Origin: Nitrospinaceae bacterium | GTDB lineage: Bacteria > Nitrospinota > Nitrospinia > Nitrospinales > Nitrospinaceae | DNA length: 8,485 nt | Direction: 5' to 3' | NCBI GenBank assembly: GCA_029261615.1 | Contig: JAJDAX010000100.1 | Coordinates: forward strand, 1-8,485 | Shown here: piece after piece, positions 6,601 through 8,485 of the stretch | How the letters are laid out: the number at the start of each line of letters is the position of its first letter | Numbering within the stretch: position 1 is the first letter of the stretch | The notes under the pieces: model-generated | The model's database searches: none | Told to the model about the DNA's origin: nothing | The model's input: only the letters and a program-made list of their open reading frames with translations | Made by a program: the position numbers and the translations under genes

Positions 6601-6765
6601 TGGTGGCAACCGGCAGATCCGGCAGACCCGACGAATGATGAACCCATAACCTGGAATATCGAGCAGACGGATGCTGGCACTACAATAACCCAGGGTGTTT
6701 TGGGGCTTGTGACCAATCGCCAGGAATTTACCTTTGACAATGTGAACGCCGGTCCTCCGGCATAA
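3604..6765 (+). CDS. pilW: Giant PilW-type minor pilin with Ig-like and nested jelly-roll/repeat domains
   Basis: Minor pilin of the PilW/GspJ class with a very large extracellular extension. It has 1053 residues against roughly 200-350 in classical PilW. The 16-residue leader ends in QSG, then FTLMELIVSAAISIMVLGMV with Phe +1 and Glu +5 (E21). The pilin-like core runs to about residue 287 and holds an EF-hand-like loop at 132-143 (D-x-N-x-D-G-x-x-S-x-x-E). Then come an Ig/invasin-like domain (294-400), the first part of a concanavalin/LamG-like domain (408-442), a beta-rich repeat insertion (about 454-887), and the rest of the LamG-like domain (889-1051). Only two cysteines are present, at 309 and 899. 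The extension is rich in Thr, Gly, Asn and Val, as in adhesins. The gene is last in the operon, directly before a terminator. The pilin class is secure; an adhesive role is inferred. Confidence 0.85.
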   Translation: MKSLKQHQYKWNDQSGFTLMELIVSAAISIMVLGMVAQVFTQQRAAFTNQTNMAKMVANGRGAVEFVTRAVQNAGYHVIRGGKILSAGDHYITTVSDLDDDSVVEGNEVLTYVVSSVGGADNRSLTFPAYFDMNGDGLLSSSENQSYTVNYSLTGPPFNLLQFNPKADGTVESYVVAENIDNLVFRFYDPSGIEMGVSAVDSSVPTKTNGLNDLPVVLETSDLQSIRTVSMEYMVRTKDEDENPQFSSTGAHLAGSAATQLTVTPTQTVSNYTDSFRRRTMTAQASPRNLGLAPFGRITLQPTNNPVTCPATSTPFTVTAVDSAGSPIDNWDVNLRVNNAGTVSLSTGSVTTDSQGEASGSISYDWSVPNITATMSADAQWTDLDGTLRSVITSVPVSFVSPSGAGVFDNFDDGDSNGWAEVDPAQWEVDNEEYKLIDQPTGTVAGINPVFQGAASAGDQISIGSYAITSGVSGTSKLVVGVGAEAAITGGTPAVLNPQEFSNGGGASTTFTTGTYTVPNPTSAGNTLKLVVVVSTEDNSSGDLTSNTATFGGVPMTRIAGQQNNSSFEAATTMYYLDVTGGQTGTITANWAITQSHQVVTAVTLENVATGDPEVPGAGFFNAGGNVTNAAVTTSTDNTLLVLGGTTGDTDSVTPTGTGHTIHNNNNTTDGGTMRGALGTALVPTAGTVTGLGMSGSANRSSLVIAGFAPFSAGSVTPDSVTYQGNPMNQVATSQFVSGSNVTGTTLYELDVDDGNTGAIVVNWPSDTTERMVSAITLNDVELGPIVPAQTGSVSNENNGATVIPDIPTTQGSLGVSFGFQNHTSKVVQMGASHNLNVDEQTVNPTSVTWGGMGTVSVLADGTLSGYGYSGNHTRRAAVMANFGPAAVNTADQFTSTGCQPWSDIEVLVKMKNKGNVGAPRNAGVVVRSVDINNYYFVQLQHDGSANPIKYNLSLIKNDGGTISTVGGPTAVDFNVSTPGTPVDHYLRIRLVGEDFKIRWWQPADPADPTNDEPITWNIEQTDAGTTITQGVLGLVTNRQEFTFDNVNAGPPA
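4483..4803 (+). other. Ig/invasin-like domain within the PilW-type protein (residues 294-400)
   Basis: The segment starts ITLQPTNNPVTCPATSTPFT and continues with VTAVDSAGSPI, then GSVTTDSQGEASGSISYDW. This pattern of alternating strands, with a T-D-x-x-G-x-A turn before the last strands, is typical of bacterial Ig-like (Big-type) stalk domains. It would lift the distal domains away from the pilus tip. The assignment is by pattern only. Confidence 0.55.
4825..4929 (+). other. First part of split concanavalin/LamG-like domain (residues 408-442)
   Basis: It opens with FDNFDDGDSNGWAEVD followed by QWEVDNEEYKLI, the usual first strands of jelly-roll domains of the LamG/DUF1080 kind (DDF-x-DG-x-x-x-GW ... 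W-x-V-x-x-x-x-Y). The strands that should follow directly appear only about 440 residues later, at 6268. Confidence 0.55.
4963..5073 (+). repeat. Opening strand of outer repeat unit (residues 454-490)
   Basis: It contains ISIGSYAITSGVSGTSK then LVVGVGAEA (478-486). This resembles the opening strands of the next unit (YTVPNPTSAGNTLK then LVVVVSTED) but is not followed by its own GG-x-PM strand. The natural partner strands appear after the inner unit, at residue 713 onward. Confidence 0.45.
5086..5733 (+). repeat. Inner repeat unit of the PilW-type protein (residues 495-710)
   Basis: A complete beta-rich unit. In order it has YTVPNP, LVVVVSTED (530-538), FGGVPM (551-556), MYYLDV (574-579), VVTAVTLENV (599-608), a Thr/Asn-rich second half, and a closing strand LVIAGFAP (703-710). 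Its motifs recur in the same order in the following unit. The repeat is visible in the protein; DNA identity between the copies is low, so it is old. Confidence 0.55.
5740..6264 (+). repeat. Second repeat unit body of the PilW-type protein (residues 713-887)
   Basis: It contains YQGNPM (723-728), LYELDV (747-752), MVSAITLNDV (772-781) and a closing strand AAVMANFGP (877-885). These line up in order with FGGVPM, MYYLDV, VVTAVTLENV and LVIAGFAP of the preceding unit. The opening LVVVVS-type strand is missing here. It may be supplied by residues 454-490, before the inner unit. Confidence 0.5.
6268..6756 (+). other. Second part of split concanavalin/LamG-like domain (residues 889-1051)
   Basis: It contains WSDIEVLVKMK, then AGVVVRSVDINNYYFVQLQ, YNLSLIKNDGG, DHYLRIRLVGEDFKIRWW, GVLGLVTNRQEFTFDNV. 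This is the standard strand order of a LamG/DUF1080-like jelly-roll from the second third to its end (W-x-D-Y-x-V ... AG-x-x-x-R ... NYY ... L-x-V-x-G-x-x-x-x ... G-x-x-G-x-x-x-x-x-x-x-FD-x-V). The fold is common in carbohydrate-binding proteins, so glycan binding is possible. Confidence 0.6.
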
Positions 6766-6788
6766 GCATTCGCAAACCACAAGTTTCG

Positions 6789-6829
6789 AAAAGCCCTCTG
6801 GAGTTTTCCAGAGGGCTTTTCTTTTTTTT
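6789..6829 (+). terminator. Strong intrinsic terminator of the pilin operon
   Basis: A perfect 14-bp stem (AAAAGCCCTCTGGA, 6789-6802, with TCCAGAGGGCTTTT, 6807-6820) closes a 4-nt loop (GTTT). It is followed by C and eight T (6822-6829). It starts 23 nt after the PilW-type stop codon, so it ends the four-gene transcript and separates it from the aldehyde dehydrogenase gene. Confidence 0.93.
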
Positions 6830-6842
6830 GTTGTAGGAGAGA

Positions 6843-6919
6843 GAACCGGTTCGGCGTTATTCTGAATAAAGAGACTTAAGCAGAATCTTGCTGGTTTTAC
6901 TTTGTATTTGAACCGGAAC
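6843..6919. promoter_or_regulatory. Spacer before the dehydrogenase gene with palindrome GAACCGGTTC and related copy
   Basis: A perfect 10-bp palindrome GAACCGGTTC (6843-6852) recurs as GAACCGGAAC at 6910-6919, close to the start codon. Between them lie the arms ATTCTG (6859-6864) and CAGAAT (6881-6886), 16 nt apart. These could be operator sites controlling the dehydrogenase gene. I could not place a convincing -35/-10 pair or a -24/-12 pair here. The repeats are visible; the role is inferred. Confidence 0.3.
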
Positions 6920-6933
6920 CATAGGGGTGTGCC

Positions 6934-8418
6934 ATGATCAGAACTTATAAAAATTATATCAATGGGAAATGGGTTCGCTCTGGAACGGGAGAAACTTTTG
7001 AAAACGTCAATCCGGCCAACACCGATGACGTGATCGGACGATTCCAGAAATCAAATGGTGACGACGTGAAGCAGGCGGTGGATGCCGCATCTAAAGCACG
7101 CAAGATGTGGCGGGAGACCCCCGCCCCCAGGCGCGGCGAAATTTTGTTCCGGGTCGCAGAACTTCTGGTGAAAGAAAAGGAATCGCTGGCGCGCGATATG
7201 ACCCGCGAGATGGGAAAAATTCTGGCCGAGACGCGCGGTGATGTGCAGGAGGCCATTGATTTGACTTATTTCTCGGCAGGGGAAGGGCGCAGGCTCGGGG
7301 GCGAAACGGTTCCCTCTGAACTGGATAAAAAGTTCTGCATGTCCGTTCGCATGCCATTGGGGGTGGTCGGGTGCATCACTCCCTGGAATTTTCCTCTGGC
7401 CATTCCTTCCTGGAAACTCATCCCCGCATTGATTACCGGAAACACGGTTGTCATTAAACCAGCGGAGGATACGCCATTAACCGTCGTGAATTTCATCAAG
7501 ATTTTTGAAAAGGCGGGGCTGCCTCCCGGTGTCCTCAACATGGTCACGGGTTATGGCCCGGATGTCGGCTGGCCACTGGTCGAGCATCCCAAAGTCAGCC
7601 TGGTTTCGTTTACGGGTTCGTATGAGACAGGCTCGCAGATCGCAGCAGGTTGTGCGTCTCATATGAAACAGTTTTCCCTGGAGATGGGTGGCAAGAACGC
7701 AATTATCGTAATGGACGATGCGGATCTCGATCTTGCGGTGGAAGGCATCCTGTTCGGCGCGTTCGGCACAACAGGTCAACGCTGCACCGCCTGCAGTCGC
7801 GTGATCGTTCATCATAAAGTTCAAAAGAAATTGACTGACCTTCTGACTAAACGTGCGAGGGGTCTCAAGGTTGGCGACGGTCTCAATTCAAAAGTTGAGA
7901 TGGGGCCGTTGATCAATGAAGAGGCGCAAGCCAAGGTGGCCCTTTATACCAAGATTGGAAAACAGGAAGGTGCGAAACTGTTGTGTGGCGGAAAGGTGCC
8001 GAAAGGGCGCGGCCTCAATAAGGGTTTCTTCTTTGAGCCTACGGTCTTCACAGATGTGTTGTCTAAAATGCGCATCGCGCAGGAGGAGATTTTTGGGCCA
8101 GTGGTTTCGCTTATCACCTGCCGGTCTTTCGATCAGGCTGTCGAAATTGTCAACGATTCCCGTTACGGTTTGTCTTCCGCTATTTACACGCGCGACGTGA
8201 ACAGGGCGTTTCAGGCAATGCAGGACCTCGATACCGGCATCACCTACATCAACGCGTCAACTATTGGGGCTGAGATTCAGCTCCCCTTCGGTGGAACCAA
8301 AGGCACGGGCAATGGCCACCGCGAGGCCGGGACGGCGGCTCTTGAAATTTTCACCGAATGGAAATCGGTGTATGTCGATTTCAGCGGCAAACTGCAAAAA
8401 GCCCAGATCGACGCTTAG
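6934..8418 (+). CDS. NAD(P)-dependent aldehyde dehydrogenase family protein
   Basis: Oxidises an aldehyde to the carboxylic acid in the cytoplasm; the substrate cannot be read from the sequence. At 494 residues it has normal family length and all key residues. These are Asn152 (PWNFP, oxyanion), Lys175 and Glu178 (IKPAE, cofactor ribose; Glu178 suggests NAD+), FTGS at 226-229 with Gly233 (Rossmann turn), Glu250 (LEMGGKN, general base), Cys284 (TGQRC, nucleophile), and Glu385/Phe387 (EEIFGPV). The C-terminal [16 protein letters not shown] block and the tail to [14 protein letters not shown] resemble an uncharacterised aldehyde dehydrogenase group typified by a Candidatus Kuenenia protein. The wider resemblance is to ketoglutarate-semialdehyde dehydrogenases. 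AGGGG (6923-6927) lies 6 nt before the ATG. It has its own spacer after the operon terminator, so a functional link to the pilins is unlikely. The family is certain; the substrate is unknown. Confidence 0.95.
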   Translation: MIRTYKNYINGKWVRSGTGETFENVNPANTDDVIGRFQKSNGDDVKQAVDAASKARKMWRETPAPRRGEILFRVAELLVKEKESLARDMTREMGKILAETRGDVQEAIDLTYFSAGEGRRLGGETVPSELDKKFCMSVRMPLGVVGCITPWNFPLAIPSWKLIPALITGNTVVIKPAEDTPLTVVNFIKIFEKAGLPPGVLNMVTGYGPDVGWPLVEHPKVSLVSFTGSYETGSQIAAGCASHMKQFSLEMGGKNAIIVMDDADLDLAVEGILFGAFGTTGQRCTACSRVIVHHKVQKKLTDLLTKRARGLKVGDGLNSKVEMGPLINEEAQAKVALYTKIGKQEGAKLLCGGKVPKGRGLNKGFFFEPTVFTDVLSKMRIAQEEIFGPVVSLITCRSFDQAVEIVNDSRYGLSSAIYTRDVNRAFQAMQDLDTGITYINASTIGAEIQLPFGGTKGTGNGHREAGTAALEIFTEWKSVYVDFSGKLQKAQIDA

Positions 8419-8424
8419 CAGCGG

Positions 8425-8446
8425 GCAACAGGCTGACCTGTGTTGC
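8425..8446. other. Imperfect hairpin after the dehydrogenase gene
   Basis: GCAACAGG pairs with CCTGTGTTGC (one bulged G) around the loop CTGA, 6 nt after the stop codon. No T-tract follows, so it is at best a weak or Rho-assisted terminator or an mRNA-end hairpin. The remaining bases to 8485 show no gene. Confidence 0.3.
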
Positions 8447-8485
8447 GCTTCCAGTGTTTCATGAGCGCATGACGATATGTTCCCG

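Noticed and set aside
7916..8464. Overlapping plus-strand frames inside and past the 3' end of the dehydrogenase gene
   Set aside because: They are Arg/Ser-rich out-of-frame readings of an intact, well-conserved enzyme gene.

Overview
The window looks like chromosomal DNA from a Gram-negative bacterium with type IV pili. The long, elaborated minor pilins (a large PilX-type and a very large PilW-type protein) and the -24/-12 promoter-like element recall deltaproteobacterial, Nitrospinota or Nitrospirota lineages. This assignment is an impression from protein style, not a search result. The pilin genes have moderate GC content. The aldehyde dehydrogenase gene at the right end looks visibly richer in GC.

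Layout. Positions 1-375 are AT-rich and hold no confident gene, only a start-less open frame (2-268) and three small inverted repeats. A well-formed sigma-54-type element (TTGGCTTAATAATTGCT, 376-392) lies just before a tight four-gene, same-strand cluster. The cluster runs GspH/FimT-type pseudopilin (496-1074; alternative start 406), PilV-type (1078-1635), oversized PilX-type (1676-3580) and giant PilW-type (3604-6765). It ends at a strong intrinsic terminator (6789-6829). After a roughly 100-bp spacer, an unrelated NAD(P)-dependent aldehyde dehydrogenase gene follows (6934-8418).

How the genes work together. The four minor pilins carry the class III prepilin N-terminus (Gly followed by a hydrophobic helix; Phe at +1 and Glu at +5 in three of them, and no Glu5 in the PilX-type protein). 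They correspond to GspH, GspI, GspK and GspJ of type II secretion and to FimU/T, PilV, PilX and PilW of type IV pili. By analogy they would be processed by PilD and assemble into a tip or priming complex. PilY1 and PilE genes, which usually sit next to these genes, are absent from the window. Instead PilX and especially PilW carry large extracellular domains that could serve as tip adhesins.

The most unusual object is the PilW-type protein. After the pilin core comes an Ig-like domain, then a concanavalin/LamG-like jelly-roll that appears to be split by about 440 residues. The split segment consists of repeated beta-rich units, and one unit itself seems to be inserted into the other: a nested, domain-within-domain arrangement.
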